NCBI RefSeq assembly: GCF_024701375.2
Contig: NZ_CP113910.1
Location: 5,952,001 to 6,016,000, forward strand
Length of the DNA: 64,000 nt
From: Streptomyces sp. KMM 9044
GTDB lineage: Bacteria; Actinomycetota; Actinomycetes; Streptomycetales; Streptomycetaceae
Direction of reading: 5' to 3'
Every line of letters starts with the position of its first letter. The stretch's first letter is position 1. The notes beneath the pieces were generated by a model, which was not told the origin of the DNA, did not search any database, and saw nothing but the letters and a program-made list of their open reading frames with translations. The translations under genes were made by a program, and so were the position numbers. Shown here piece after piece: positions 50,867 through 59,719 of the stretch.

Positions 50867-51613
50867 ATGGACGCCTACGACAAGCACGCCTACGAGCCCT
50901 TTGCCGTCACCGTCGCCCTCGCCGTTCTCACGCTCCGCGAGGGCGCGCTGCACGTCCTGCTGGTCGAGCGCGGCGAGGAGCCGTACGCGGGCCGCTGGGC
51001 GCTGCCGGGCGGGTTCGTGCAGCCGGACGAGTCGGCGGAGACCGCAGCCCGGCGCGAACTCGCCGAGGAGACCGGGCTGACGGACGTGTCCGGACTGCAT
51101 CTGGAGCAGTTGCGGACCTGCAGCGAACCCGGCCGCGATCCGCGGATGCGGGTCGTCTCGGTGGCCTTCACCGCACTGCTGCCCGAGGTGCCCGAGGTGC
51201 CCGAGGTGCCCGACGCGCCCGAGGCGCGCGGCGGCAGCGACGCGGCACGGGCCCGCTGGATGCCGTACGGCTCCGCGCGGGCGCTCGCCTCCGATCACGA
51301 CCGGATTCTGTCCGACGCACGCGACCGCGTCGGCGCCAAGCTCGAGTACACCTGTCTCGCCACCGCCTTCTGCCCGCCCGGGTTCACCCTCGGCGAGTTG
51401 CAACAGGTCCACGAGACCGTGTGGGGCGCCATGCTCGACCGGCCCAACTTCCGGCGCAAGGTGCTAGCCTCCCCAGGCTTCGTCGAAGCGGTCCCGGGGG
51501 TCGCACGCCTCACCGGCGGCCGGGGTAAACCCGCCGCGCTCCACCGGGCCGGCACCGCCACCGCTCTCCACCCGCCTCTGCTCCGGCCGACTCCGGAAGG
51601 ACGTCCCGCATGA
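50867..51613 (+). CDS. NrtR-type Nudix transcription regulator
   Basis: A 248-residue protein combining an N-terminal Nudix fold (box GGFVQPDESAETAARRELAEETGL, about residues 48-71) with a C-terminal winged-helix-like region (FTLGELQQVHETVWGAMLDRPNFRRKVLAS, about 170-205). This architecture is that of NrtR, an ADP-ribose-sensing repressor of NAD metabolism genes. A Pro-Glu-Val repeat encoded by a 9-bp DNA repeat (51180-51212) sits in a loop. The last 50 residues are Pro/Ala-rich. ATG 50867 is preferred over GTG 50858. Its stop overlaps the next start (ATGA). Confidence 0.87.
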   Translation: MDAYDKHAYEPFAVTVALAVLTLREGALHVLLVERGEEPYAGRWALPGGFVQPDESAETAARRELAEETGLTDVSGLHLEQLRTCSEPGRDPRMRVVSVAFTALLPEVPEVPEVPDAPEARGGSDAARARWMPYGSARALASDHDRILSDARDRVGAKLEYTCLATAFCPPGFTLGELQQVHETVWGAMLDRPNFRRKVLASPGFVEAVPGVARLTGGRGKPAALHRAGTATALHPPLLRPTPEGRPA

Positions 51614-52629
51614 CCACCGTCGTCACCAAGCGCGCCGCCACGGGCGCCCTCACCGGTCTCGCCCTCGGGGACGCACTCGGTTTTCCCACCGAGTTCAACG
51701 ACGTCCCCTCGATCCTCGCCAAGTGCGGGCCGTGGCGCGGGATGGAGCTCCCGACGCCCGCGACCGTCACCGACGACACCCAGATGACGCTCGCGCTGGG
51801 GCGCGGGCTGCGCACGGCGATGGACCGTGGACGGCTCGCCCCGAAGCGGCTGGAGCGGCCGGTGCGCGAGGAGTTCGTGGGCTGGTACCGCTCGCCCGAG
51901 AACAACCGGGCGCCCGGGAACACCTGCCTCAAGGCCTGCCACCTGCTGGCCCGGGAGGACCGTCCCTGGCAGGACGCCAGCCAGGTCGGCTCCAAGGGCT
52001 GCGGCGCCAACATGCGGGTCGCCCCCCTCGGGCTCGCCCCCGGGCTGAGCGAGGAACAGCGCGCGGGCGCCGCCCAGTTGCAGTCGGCCCTCACCCACGG
52101 GCACCCGACCGCGCTCGCCGCCTCCGACCTCACCGCCCACGCCGTGCGCCTGCTCGCCGAGGGCGCCGAACCGACCGGGCTGATCGGCCTGTTGTGCTCC
52201 TACGCCCACGAGAACCGCACCCGCTACCACGCGGTGTGGCTCGGCGATCTGTGGACCCGCACGGGGGACCCCAGTCCCGAGCACTTCATCGCGCGGGGCT
52301 GGGACGAGTGCCTGGAGATCCTGGAACGCCTCCGGCGCGCCGTGCGCACCGTCTCGCCCGAGACCGACCCGTGCCTGGCGACGGGGGAGGGCTGGATCGC
52401 GGAGGAAGCCCTGGCGACCGGGCTGCTGTGCTTCCTGCTCTTCGTCGACGAACCGCTCACGGCCCTGCGCCGCGCCGCCTGCACCTCCGGCGACTCCGAC
52501 TCCGTCGCCTGCCTGGCAGGTGCCTTCGCGGGCGCCCACCTCGGTGCGGACGCCTGGCCGGACGCCTGGGCCGACCGCATCGAGTACCGGGACGGACTGC
52601 TGGAGCTGGGGACGCTCTGGGATGCTTGA
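51610..52629 (+). CDS. ADP-ribosylglycohydrolase family protein
   Basis: A 339-residue DraG/ADP-ribosylhydrolase-family enzyme. Metal-binding motifs are visible: GLALGDALGFPTEF and TDDTQMTLALGRGL near the N-terminus, KGCGANMRVAPLGLAPG, and the C-terminal TSGDSDSVACLAGAFAGAHLG. It removes ADP-ribose from proteins, DNA or small molecules. ATG 51610 overlaps the NrtR-like stop and follows GGAAGGA, so the two are one operon tying ADP-ribose turnover to a probable ADP-ribose-responsive regulator. Confidence 0.92.
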   Translation: MTTVVTKRAATGALTGLALGDALGFPTEFNDVPSILAKCGPWRGMELPTPATVTDDTQMTLALGRGLRTAMDRGRLAPKRLERPVREEFVGWYRSPENNRAPGNTCLKACHLLAREDRPWQDASQVGSKGCGANMRVAPLGLAPGLSEEQRAGAAQLQSALTHGHPTALAASDLTAHAVRLLAEGAEPTGLIGLLCSYAHENRTRYHAVWLGDLWTRTGDPSPEHFIARGWDECLEILERLRRAVRTVSPETDPCLATGEGWIAEEALATGLLCFLLFVDEPLTALRRAACTSGDSDSVACLAGAFAGAHLGADAWPDAWADRIEYRDGLLELGTLWDA

Positions 52630-52683
52630 GAGGCCCTGGCAGGGAACGGCAGGGCCCTGAGAGGGCCCCGGAGCAGGTCGCCC

Positions 52684-53565
52684 CTACGGTGTCCGCAGGG
52701 CGGAGGTCCGGCGGACACGGACGAGGAAGTCCTCGACCTGGCGGCGGTCGGGCTGTGCCGGAAGCGCCGTACGGCGCAGTGCCTCACCGGCCTCCCGCTC
52801 CAGCCGGGTCATCCGGGCCGCGACCTCGGACCAGGGAACCTCGCCCCGCTTCACCGGGAGCAAACGGCTCGCGCCGCTCGCCCACGTCGGCGGTGGGCTC
52901 GCCGGTGCGCAGCACGTCGCGGGCGGAGGCCAGCAGACGGAGCGGATGCATCGCGTGCGTCCACCGGGGCGCCCCGTGGACGCGGGCCGCGACCTCGGAC
53001 CAGGGAACCTCGCCCCGCTTCACCGGGAGCAAACGGCTCGCGCCGCTCGCCCACGGCGGCGGTGGGCTCGCCGGTGCGCAGCACGTCGCGGGCGGAGGCC
53101 AGCAGACGGAGCGGATGCATCGCGTGCGTCCACCGGGGCGCCCCGTGGACGCGGACGTCGGCCTCGAGTCCGCGGCGCTGGCCGTACGCGTACCGTGTGA
53201 ACGTCTCGTGGACCCGGCGGGAGAGGAACGCGCCGCGCAGGGTGAGCAGTTCGCGGCCGGTGTCGTCGGCATGCTCCACGAGCGGCGAGTGCAGGCACTC
53301 CAGGACGTTGGGACGGGCACGCAGGGTCAGCTCGCAGAAGCGTTCCAGCTCCCAGCTGAACTGCTCCTCGGCCGGTCCCTCGACGTGGGCCGGCGGCTTC
53401 TCGAAGCGCCAGAACAGGGGAATGGGGGCGAGGAAGACGCCCCGGCGGTCGGTGTCGATGCCCTCCGTGGCCAGACCGAAGGCACGCGAGACCATGACGC
53501 AGGCGTAGACCGTGTGATCGCGGACCAGATACTCGGCGGAGTGCGTGCCCGGGAGGGTACGGTCC
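52684..53565 (-). pseudogene. Nucleotidyltransferase gene, frameshifted with internal duplication
   Basis: Coding pieces of a conserved streptomycete nucleotidyltransferase-fold protein. The N-terminal region reads AEYLVRDHTVYACVMVSRAFGLATEGIDTDRRG; the usual GS...SDTD nucleotidyltransferase motif has become VS...IDTD, so the active site looks damaged. A central region follows (WELERFCELTLRARPNVLECL; LSRRVHETFTRYAYGQRRGLEADV). A 169-bp duplication with an internal frame change then breaks the frame; the original end (VKRGEVPWSEVAA ... VEDFLVRVRRTSALRTP) is only found in another frame, stopping at 52684. The start cannot be fixed. Confidence 0.82.
52814..53151. repeat. 169-bp direct tandem duplication
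   Basis: Bases 52814-52982 are repeated at 52983-53151 with a single visible mismatch (ACGTCGG versus ACGGCGG). The unit is not a multiple of three, so it shifts the reading frame of the nucleotidyltransferase gene. The near identity points to a recent event, or to an assembly artefact. Confidence 0.93.
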
Positions 53566-53812
53566 GGCTCACGCCGGGTGAATCGAATTTCCTCGGCGGA
53601 GGAAGAGACCCTGGTGCCTTTCGCGGAGGAGCGGGGCTTTTCACCTCCTGTCTCGGCGGGCGGGCACCGGACACCGGTTGTGCCCGTTCTGACTAGGCTG
53701 GACGGCCGGACGGCCGGACGGTCGGACGGTCGGCCTGCGCGCCAGCACGTCCGGCGATTCCGGTACGTCCGGCACATTCGGTACATTCAGCACGTCAGCA
53801 AGGAGCATCGCC

Positions 53813-54175
53813 GTGGCGGTACGAGCGGTCCGGGGCGCCGTCCAGCTCGAGCGGGACGAGGCCGGCCACATGGAGGAACAGGTCGGCGTGCTGCTCACCG
53901 CGGTGCTGGAGCGCAACGGGCTGGCCACGGACGACCTGATCAGCATCTGGTTCACGGCCACGCCCGACCTGCACAGCGACTTCCCGGCCGCCGCCGCCCG
54001 CAGGCTCGGCATCGTCGACGTCCCCCTGATCTGCGCCCAGGAACTGGACATCGAGGGCGCCCTGCCCCGCGTGGTCCGCATCCTCGCGCACGTAGAGTCC
54101 GACCGGCCGCGCGCCGACATCGCCCACGTGTACCTCGGTGCCGCGGCGGCCCTGCGCAAGGACATCGCCCAGTGA
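53813..54175 (+). CDS. aroH: Chorismate mutase, AroH type
   Basis: A 120-residue monofunctional chorismate mutase converting chorismate to prephenate. The AroH-class fold is recognisable: VRAVRGAVQLERDEAGHMEEQVGVLLTAVLERNGL, DDLISIWFTATPDLHSDFPAAAARRLG and VVRILAHVESDRPRADIAHVYLGAA. GTG 53813 follows AAGGAG. Its stop overlaps the tyrA start as GTGA, placing prephenate formation and use in one coupled operon. The upstream 200 bp contain short tandem GGACGGCC repeats. Confidence 0.94.
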   Translation: MAVRAVRGAVQLERDEAGHMEEQVGVLLTAVLERNGLATDDLISIWFTATPDLHSDFPAAAARRLGIVDVPLICAQELDIEGALPRVVRILAHVESDRPRADIAHVYLGAAAALRKDIAQ

Positions 54176-55257
54176 GAACCGCACTCGTCATCGGTACCGG
54201 ACTGATCGGCACGTCCGCCGCCCTCGCCCTGTCCCAGCGGGGCGTCACCGTCCACCTCGTCGACCACGACCCGGAGCAGGCCCGTACGGCCGCCGCGCTC
54301 GGCGCCGGTACCGACGGGGCCCCCGGGGGGCCGGTGGACCTGGCGATCGTCGCCGCCCCGCCCGCCCACGTGGCCGGGGTGCTCGCCGACGCCATGGAGC
54401 GCGGTGTGGCACGCGGCTACATCGACGTCGCCAGCGTCAAGGGCGGGCCGCGCCGTGAACTGGAGCAGCGGGGCCTCGACCTCTCGGCGTACATCGGTAC
54501 GCATCCCATGTCCGGCCGTGAGAAGTCCGGCCCGCTGGCCGCCGGCGCGGACCTCTTCGAGGGCCGCCCCTGGGTGCTCACGCCCACCCGGGACACCGAC
54601 ACCGAGGTGCTGAACCTCGCCCTCGAGTTGGTCTCGCACTGCAGGGCCGTCCCGGTCGTCATGGACGCCGACGCCCACGACCGTGCCGTGGCCCTCGTCT
54701 CCCACATGCCGCACCTGGTGGCCGGCATGGTCGCCGCGCGCCTGGAACACGCGGAGGAGGCCGCCGTCCGGCTGTGCGGCCAGGGCATCCGGGACGTGAC
54801 CAGGATCGCGGCCTCCGACCCCCGGATGTGGATCGACATCCTCTCCGCGAACCCGGGTCCGGTCGCCGACCTGCTCACCGACATCGGCGCCGACCTGGAG
54901 GAGACCGTACGGTCCCTGCGCGCGCTGCAGTCCTGCGACGAGGACAAGCGGCGCGAGGGCAGCACCGGCATCGAGGGCATGCTGCGCCGCGGCAACGCGG
55001 GCCGGATCCGGGTTCCGGGCAAGCACGGTTCGGCCCCGCGTGCGTACGAGATCGTGGCGGTGCTCATCGACGACCAGCCGGGCCAGCTGGCACACATCTT
55101 CGCGGACGCCGGCCGGGCGGGCGTCAACATCGAGGACGTCCGGATCGAGCACGCGACCGGGCAGCAGGCCGGCCTGGTGCAGCTCATGGTGGAGCCCAAG
55201 GCGGCTGCGGTGCTCACCGCGGCGCTGCGGGAGCGGGGCTGGTCGATCCGGCAGTGA
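54172..55257 (+). CDS. tyrA: Prephenate dehydrogenase
   Basis: A 361-residue NAD(P)-dependent prephenate dehydrogenase for tyrosine synthesis. The Rossmann motif VIGTGLIGTSAALAL lies at residues 6-20. THPMSGREKSGPLAA is the conserved substrate-binding block, then PVVMDADAHDRAVALVSHMPHLVA. A C-terminal ACT-like regulatory domain is present (YEIVAVLIDDQPGQLAHIFADAGRAGVNIEDVRIEH). GTG 54172 overlaps the aroH stop. The ACT domain suggests feedback by tyrosine. Confidence 0.95.
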   Translation: MRTALVIGTGLIGTSAALALSQRGVTVHLVDHDPEQARTAAALGAGTDGAPGGPVDLAIVAAPPAHVAGVLADAMERGVARGYIDVASVKGGPRRELEQRGLDLSAYIGTHPMSGREKSGPLAAGADLFEGRPWVLTPTRDTDTEVLNLALELVSHCRAVPVVMDADAHDRAVALVSHMPHLVAGMVAARLEHAEEAAVRLCGQGIRDVTRIAASDPRMWIDILSANPGPVADLLTDIGADLEETVRSLRALQSCDEDKRREGSTGIEGMLRRGNAGRIRVPGKHGSAPRAYEIVAVLIDDQPGQLAHIFADAGRAGVNIEDVRIEHATGQQAGLVQLMVEPKAAAVLTAALRERGWSIRQ

Positions 55258-55410
55258 CATCTGCCGGACGGCGGCGGAGCGCGGTGGACGCGGCGGGTGA
55301 CGGGCGGCCGGGCCCGGGTACGGCCGATCGGGGGACGCACACCCAGTAACCTTGTACGGGGCGGTCTCACGCCCCGTTCCCCGACAGCCAGGTCCAGGAA
55401 GGTCCCCACT

Positions 55411-56091
55411 GTGGAAAGCTCCACGCCAGTGATTGTCGCCATCGACGGCCCGTCCGGCACGGGCAAGTCGAGCACGTCGAAGGCCGTGGCGGCACAGCTC
55501 GGCCTGAGCTACCTGGACACCGGCGCCCAGTACCGGGCGATCACCTGGTGGATGGTCACCAACGGCATAGACACCGCCGACCCCTCCGCGATCGCCGCCG
55601 CGGCCGGCAAACCCGAGATCGTCTCCGGCACCGATCCGGAGTACCCCGCCATCACGGTCGACGGCTTCGACGTGGCCGGCCCGATCCGCGAGCAGGACGT
55701 CACCTCCAGGGTCAGCGCGGTCAGCGCGGTCCCCGAGGTGCGCGCCCGAATCACCGAGCTGCAGCGCACGATCGCCGCCTCCGCCGTCACCGGCATCGTC
55801 GTCGAGGGCCGGGACATCGGGACCACCGTGCTCCCGGACGCCGACCTGAAGATCTTCCTCACCGCCTCCCCGGAGGCACGGGCCGCCCGGCGCAGCGGTG
55901 AGCTCAAGGGCACCGACCTGCACGCCACGCGCGAGGCCCTGGTCAAGCGGGACGCGGCCGACTCCAGCCGCAAGACCTCCCCGCTGGCCAAGGCGGACGA
56001 CGCGGTCGAGGTGGACACCACCGACCTGTCCCTGCACCAGGTCATCGAGTGCGTCGTCACCCTCGTCGAGGAGAAGCGAGCCGGCCGGTGA
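55411..56091 (+). CDS. cmk: Cytidylate kinase
   Basis: A 226-residue (d)CMP kinase. The P-loop is AIDGPSGTGKSSTSK near residue 12; then LDTGAQYRAITW, the CMP-binding insert, EGRDIGTTVLPDADLKIFLTASPEARAARR and KRDAADSSRKTSPLAKADDAVEVDTT. GTG 55411 follows AGGAAGG. The stop overlaps the acyltransferase start (GTGA). Confidence 0.95.
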   Translation: MESSTPVIVAIDGPSGTGKSSTSKAVAAQLGLSYLDTGAQYRAITWWMVTNGIDTADPSAIAAAAGKPEIVSGTDPEYPAITVDGFDVAGPIREQDVTSRVSAVSAVPEVRARITELQRTIAASAVTGIVVEGRDIGTTVLPDADLKIFLTASPEARAARRSGELKGTDLHATREALVKRDAADSSRKTSPLAKADDAVEVDTTDLSLHQVIECVVTLVEEKRAGR

Positions 56092-56735
56092 CCGGGCTTC
56101 CGTCGGCGCGGGGCGCCGAGGTCGGGCGGCGTATCGGCGTCGGCCTGATGTACGGCTTCTGGAAGCCGCGCGTGCTGGGCGCCTGGCGGATGCCCACGGC
56201 CGGCCCGGTACTCCTCGCCGTGAACCACTCCCACAACATCGACGGTCCGATGGTCATGGGCGTGTCACCCCGGCCGACGCACTTCCTGATCAAGCGGGAG
56301 GCGTTCGTCGGGCCGCTCGGCCCGTTCCTGACCGGCATCGGCCAGGTGAAGGTGGACCGGAGCACCACCGACCGCACGGCCATCTCCCGGGCGCTGGGCG
56401 TCCTGGAGCAGGGCGGCGTCCTCGGCATCTTCCCCGAGGGCACCCGCGGGGAGGGGGACTTCGCCTCGCTGCGCGCGGGGCTCGCCTACTTCGCCCTGCG
56501 CGGCGGCGCGCCGATCGTGCCCGTCGCGGTCCTGGGAAGTTCCGGGCGGGGCGGACGGTTGACAAAGACGCTGCCCCCGCTGCGCTCCCGCGTCGACGTC
56601 GTCTTCGGCCACCCCTTCGACGCGGGTGACGGCAGCGGCAGGCGCACCCGCAAGGCACTGGACGAGGCGACCGAACGCATCCAGAAGCAGCTCACCGCGC
56701 ACCTGGAGAACGCCAGGCGCCTCACCGGGCGTTAG
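56088..56735 (+). CDS. PlsC-like lysophospholipid acyltransferase
   Basis: A 215-residue acyltransferase of the 1-acylglycerol-3-phosphate family. Motif I HX4D occurs as NHSHNIDGP (about residue 47), motif III as FPEGTRGEGDF (about 122), with IVPVAVLGS as motif IV. It should acylate a phospholipid precursor at the inner membrane. GTG 56088 is coupled to the cmk stop. The cmk-plsC-der order is conserved in actinobacteria, from memory. Confidence 0.9.
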   Translation: MTGLPSARGAEVGRRIGVGLMYGFWKPRVLGAWRMPTAGPVLLAVNHSHNIDGPMVMGVSPRPTHFLIKREAFVGPLGPFLTGIGQVKVDRSTTDRTAISRALGVLEQGGVLGIFPEGTRGEGDFASLRAGLAYFALRGGAPIVPVAVLGSSGRGGRLTKTLPPLRSRVDVVFGHPFDAGDGSGRRTRKALDEATERIQKQLTAHLENARRLTGR

Positions 56736-56810
56736 CGGACACTGAGTAGTGGAACGCCCGGAATCGGGTGTTCCACCGACCACCACGATGAACAACGAGG
56801 TACGGACTTC

Positions 56811-58289
56811 ATGAACGACCACATCCAGCCCGACGGCTCGGCCGAGCACGAGCACGAGCACGGGGCGCTCGGCGGCGCCGAGTTCGCGGAGTTCATGGAG
56901 CTCGCCGCGGAGGAGGGCTTCGACCTCGAGGACGTCGAGGGCGCCATCGAGGCGGCCGGACACGGCCCGCTGCCCGTGCTCGCCGTCGTCGGCCGGCCCA
57001 ATGTCGGCAAGTCGACCCTGGTGAACCGCATCATCGGCCGCCGTGAAGCGGTCGTCGAGGACAAGCCGGGTGTCACCCGCGACCGCGTCACCTACGAGGC
57101 CGAGTGGTCGGGCCGCCGCTTCAAGGTCGTCGACACCGGCGGCTGGGAGCAGGACGTCCTCGGCATCGACGCCTCCGTGGCGGCGCAGGCCGAGTACGCG
57201 ATCGAAGCAGCCGACGCCGTGGTGTTCGTGGTGGACGCCAAGGTGGGCGCGACCGACACCGACGAGGCGGTCGTCCGGCTGCTGCGCAAGGCCGGCAAGC
57301 CGGTCGTCCTGTGCGCCAACAAGGTGGACGGCCCGAGCGGTGAGGCCGACGCCTCCTACCTGTGGGCCCTGGGCCTGGGCGAACCGCACCCGGTCTCCGC
57401 CCTGCACGGCCGCGGCACCGGCGACATGCTGGACCAGGTTCTGGAGGCGCTGCCGGAGGCCCCCGCGCAGACCTTCGGCACCGCGGTCGGCGGCCCGCGC
57501 CGGATCGCCCTGATCGGCCGCCCCAACGTCGGCAAGTCCTCGCTGCTGAACAAGGTCGCCGGTGAGGAGCGCGTCGTCGTCAACGAGATCGCCGGTACCA
57601 CCCGCGACCCCGTCGACGAGCTGATCGAGCTGGGCGGAAAGACCTGGAAGTTCGTCGACACCGCGGGCATCCGCAAGCGGGTCCACCTCCAGCAGGGCGC
57701 CGACTACTACGCCTCGCTGCGCACCGCTGCGGCCGTCGAGAAGGCCGAGGTCGCCGTCGTCCTCCTCGATGCCGCCGACTCCATCTCGGTGCAGGACCAG
57801 CGGATCGTCACCATGGCCGTCGAGGCGGGGCGCGCGCTGGTCCTCGCGTTCAACAAGTGGGACACACTCGACGAGGAGCGCCGCTACTACCTGGAGCGGG
57901 AGATCGAGACCGAGCTCGGTCAGGTCGCCTGGGCGCCGCGGGTGAACGTGTCGGCCCGTACCGGACGCCACATGGAGAAGCTGGTCCCGGCGATCGAGAC
58001 GGCCCTGGCGGGCTGGGAGACCCGCGTCCCGACGGGGAGGCTGAACGCCTTCCTCGGCGAACTGGTCGCCGCCCACCCGCACCCCGTGCGGGGCGGCAAG
58101 CAGCCACGCATCCTGTTCGGCACGCAGGCGGGCACCAGGCCGCCGCGGTTCGTGCTGTTCGCCTCCGGCTTCATCGAGGCGGGCTACCGGCGGTTCATCG
58201 AGCGCCGGCTGCGCGAGGAGTTCAGCTTCGAGGGCACGCCCATCCACATTTCGGTGCGGGTGCGCGAGAAGCGCGGCAAGAAGAAGTGA
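56811..58289 (+). CDS. der: Ribosome-assembly GTPase Der (EngA)
   Basis: A 492-residue double GTPase needed for 50S assembly. It has an acidic N-terminal extension of about 55 residues; GTPase domain 1 with [15 protein letters not shown] (about 61), DTGGW and NKVDGPSG; GTPase domain 2 with [15 protein letters not shown] (about 236), DTAGIRKR and FNKWDTL; and a C-terminal KH-like domain ending [14 protein letters not shown] 56811 is the start. Confidence 0.96.
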   Translation: MNDHIQPDGSAEHEHEHGALGGAEFAEFMELAAEEGFDLEDVEGAIEAAGHGPLPVLAVVGRPNVGKSTLVNRIIGRREAVVEDKPGVTRDRVTYEAEWSGRRFKVVDTGGWEQDVLGIDASVAAQAEYAIEAADAVVFVVDAKVGATDTDEAVVRLLRKAGKPVVLCANKVDGPSGEADASYLWALGLGEPHPVSALHGRGTGDMLDQVLEALPEAPAQTFGTAVGGPRRIALIGRPNVGKSSLLNKVAGEERVVVNEIAGTTRDPVDELIELGGKTWKFVDTAGIRKRVHLQQGADYYASLRTAAAVEKAEVAVVLLDAADSISVQDQRIVTMAVEAGRALVLAFNKWDTLDEERRYYLEREIETELGQVAWAPRVNVSARTGRHMEKLVPAIETALAGWETRVPTGRLNAFLGELVAAHPHPVRGGKQPRILFGTQAGTRPPRFVLFASGFIEAGYRRFIERRLREEFSFEGTPIHISVRVREKRGKKK

Positions 58290-58301
58290 CGTAACGACGG
58301 C

Positions 58302-58354
58302 GGGCATGGTGGAGGGGGCGGTCCCGGCCGGGGACCGCCCCCTCCACCATGCCC
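58302..58354. terminator. Perfect 24-bp hairpin terminator
   Basis: Arms 58302-58325 and 58331-58354 are exactly complementary with a five-base loop, between der and a convergent gene. It is among the longest perfect stems in the window. Confidence 0.9.
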
Positions 58355-58372
58355 GGGCCCGGCGGCCCCGGG

Positions 58373-58792
58373 TCAGGTCTTCCGGCGCGGGGCCGGGGGC
58401 AGTGCCGCCGGCACGTGGGTCCGCCCGATCGCGTGCCGGCCGACCGCCGGGACGCGCTGCCACTGCGGCTGCCGGCCCGCGCCCTGACGGGCGCTGCTCG
58501 CCCTCGCGCTGTAGGCGCCGTACGACCCGTCGCCGACGGACCCGCCGAACGTCCCCGAGCCGTGGCCGACGGACGAGCCCGTACTGTGCGGGCCGCTTCC
58601 GAAGGCGGTGAAGCCCAGCTTCTCCTCACCGCTGCGGTCACCCGGCAGTGAGCGGAAGGACTTCACATACTCGGTGTAGAGCGCGTCGTAGATCGGCGTG
58701 GCCGAAGGGCCGCCCGCGGAGTCCTGGGCCGACCGCACGGGGGCGGGGACCAACGGGAAGGGCTGGCGGCGGGGAGCGTCGTATGCGTGCAC
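58373..58792 (-). CDS. Conserved hypothetical protein, Ser/Gly-rich
   Basis: A 139-residue protein without recognisable domain. The N-terminal part has PSATPIYDALYTEYVKSFRSLPGDRSGEEKLGF, likely the conserved core. The rest is Ser/Gly-rich (STGSSVGHGSGTFGGSVGDGSYGAYS) with a basic tail. GTG 58792 follows GGGAGA at five bases; an in-frame start nine codons upstream is less likely. It is probably soluble. Its function is unknown. Confidence 0.68.
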   Translation of the reverse strand: MHAYDAPRRQPFPLVPAPVRSAQDSAGGPSATPIYDALYTEYVKSFRSLPGDRSGEEKLGFTAFGSGPHSTGSSVGHGSGTFGGSVGDGSYGAYSARASSARQGAGRQPQWQRVPAVGRHAIGRTHVPAALPPAPRRKT

Positions 58793-58894
58793 ATATCTCC
58801 CAACGACCCCGCCCGGCAAGAGATGCGGCCACGGTACGGGTTTTCGCCGGTCACCGGCCTGCCGGCCGGGGGTCGGCTGTCGGTCATCGGCCGG

Positions 58895-59719
58895 TCAGAG
58901 ACCGGCGAGCGGCAGGGCCGCCGCGACCAGCCTTCCGTTCGCCGCGGCCCTGTCCAGCGCGTCGCGCAGCAGGTCCTCGCGCGGCTGACGGCCGATCGAG
59001 CCGACCGGGGCCGCGAACATCAGGACCTGCTGGTGCTTGTTGGCTGCCGCCCGCCAGCCCTCGGTGACCTGGAGCGGCTGGTGTGCCTGCCACCAGGCCA
59101 CCGGCTGCCCGCCGTTCGGGTGCGGCTGGAGTACCGCGTGCAGTTGCCCCACGGCCAGCAGGACCGACCAGCCGTGCAGCACGGACGGTGCGGTGGACAG
59201 CTCGGTCACGGGCATGAAGCCCTGCTCGACGAGCAGCGGCAGAAAGTCGTCGCCGGACCCGGGGGAACCGGGCTGCGCCACCGGCACGGTCGGCTCGACG
59301 ACCAGAGCCGGATGCAACTCCCCGGCGATCAGGACCAGCCCGCTGGTCACGCCGAGCACGGCCTGCTCCGGCACGATGTGCTGCGCGACGGCCTGACCGG
59401 GAGCGGCCTGCGCGTTCTGCACGGGCGTCGGCGGGGCCACGGCGTCACCGTTGATGGACCGCACGGCGCCCTGGAGTTGCGCCTCGGTGACCTGGACGAC
59501 CTGTGAGGGCAGGCAGGTGGAGTGCGCGAAGGCGAGGACGGCGGTCTCGTCCCCGATGAACAGGACAGTGCTGGTCCGCTCCTGCTCCGGATCGCCCGGT
59601 GTGCGGCAGGAGGTGCAGTCGTAACCGCCCGGGGCGGAATCTCCGGCGAGCAGGCGGTCGGCTTCTTCGTCGCCGATCTCGGCGCGTACCTCGTCGCTGA
59701 CGTCGAGCATGCGCGGCAC
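58895..59719 (-). CDS. Conserved hypothetical protein with N-terminal Cys pair
   Basis: A 274-residue protein of unknown function. The N-terminus carries DEEADRLLAGDSAPGGYDCTSC, a CxxC pair that might bind metal, and further Cys in HSTCLPS. The middle and C-terminal parts are alternating hydrophobic stretches (AVLGVTSGLVLIAGELHPALVV; FLPLLVEQGFMPVTEL; HGWSVLLAVGQLHAVLQ) suggesting a mixed alpha/beta fold, not membrane spans. GTG 59719 follows GGGAG; ATG 59710 is an alternative. No operon partner is evident. Confidence 0.72.
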   Translation of the reverse strand: MPRMLDVSDEVRAEIGDEEADRLLAGDSAPGGYDCTSCRTPGDPEQERTSTVLFIGDETAVLAFAHSTCLPSQVVQVTEAQLQGAVRSINGDAVAPPTPVQNAQAAPGQAVAQHIVPEQAVLGVTSGLVLIAGELHPALVVEPTVPVAQPGSPGSGDDFLPLLVEQGFMPVTELSTAPSVLHGWSVLLAVGQLHAVLQPHPNGGQPVAWWQAHQPLQVTEGWRAAANKHQQVLMFAAPVGSIGRQPREDLLRDALDRAAANGRLVAAALPLAGL

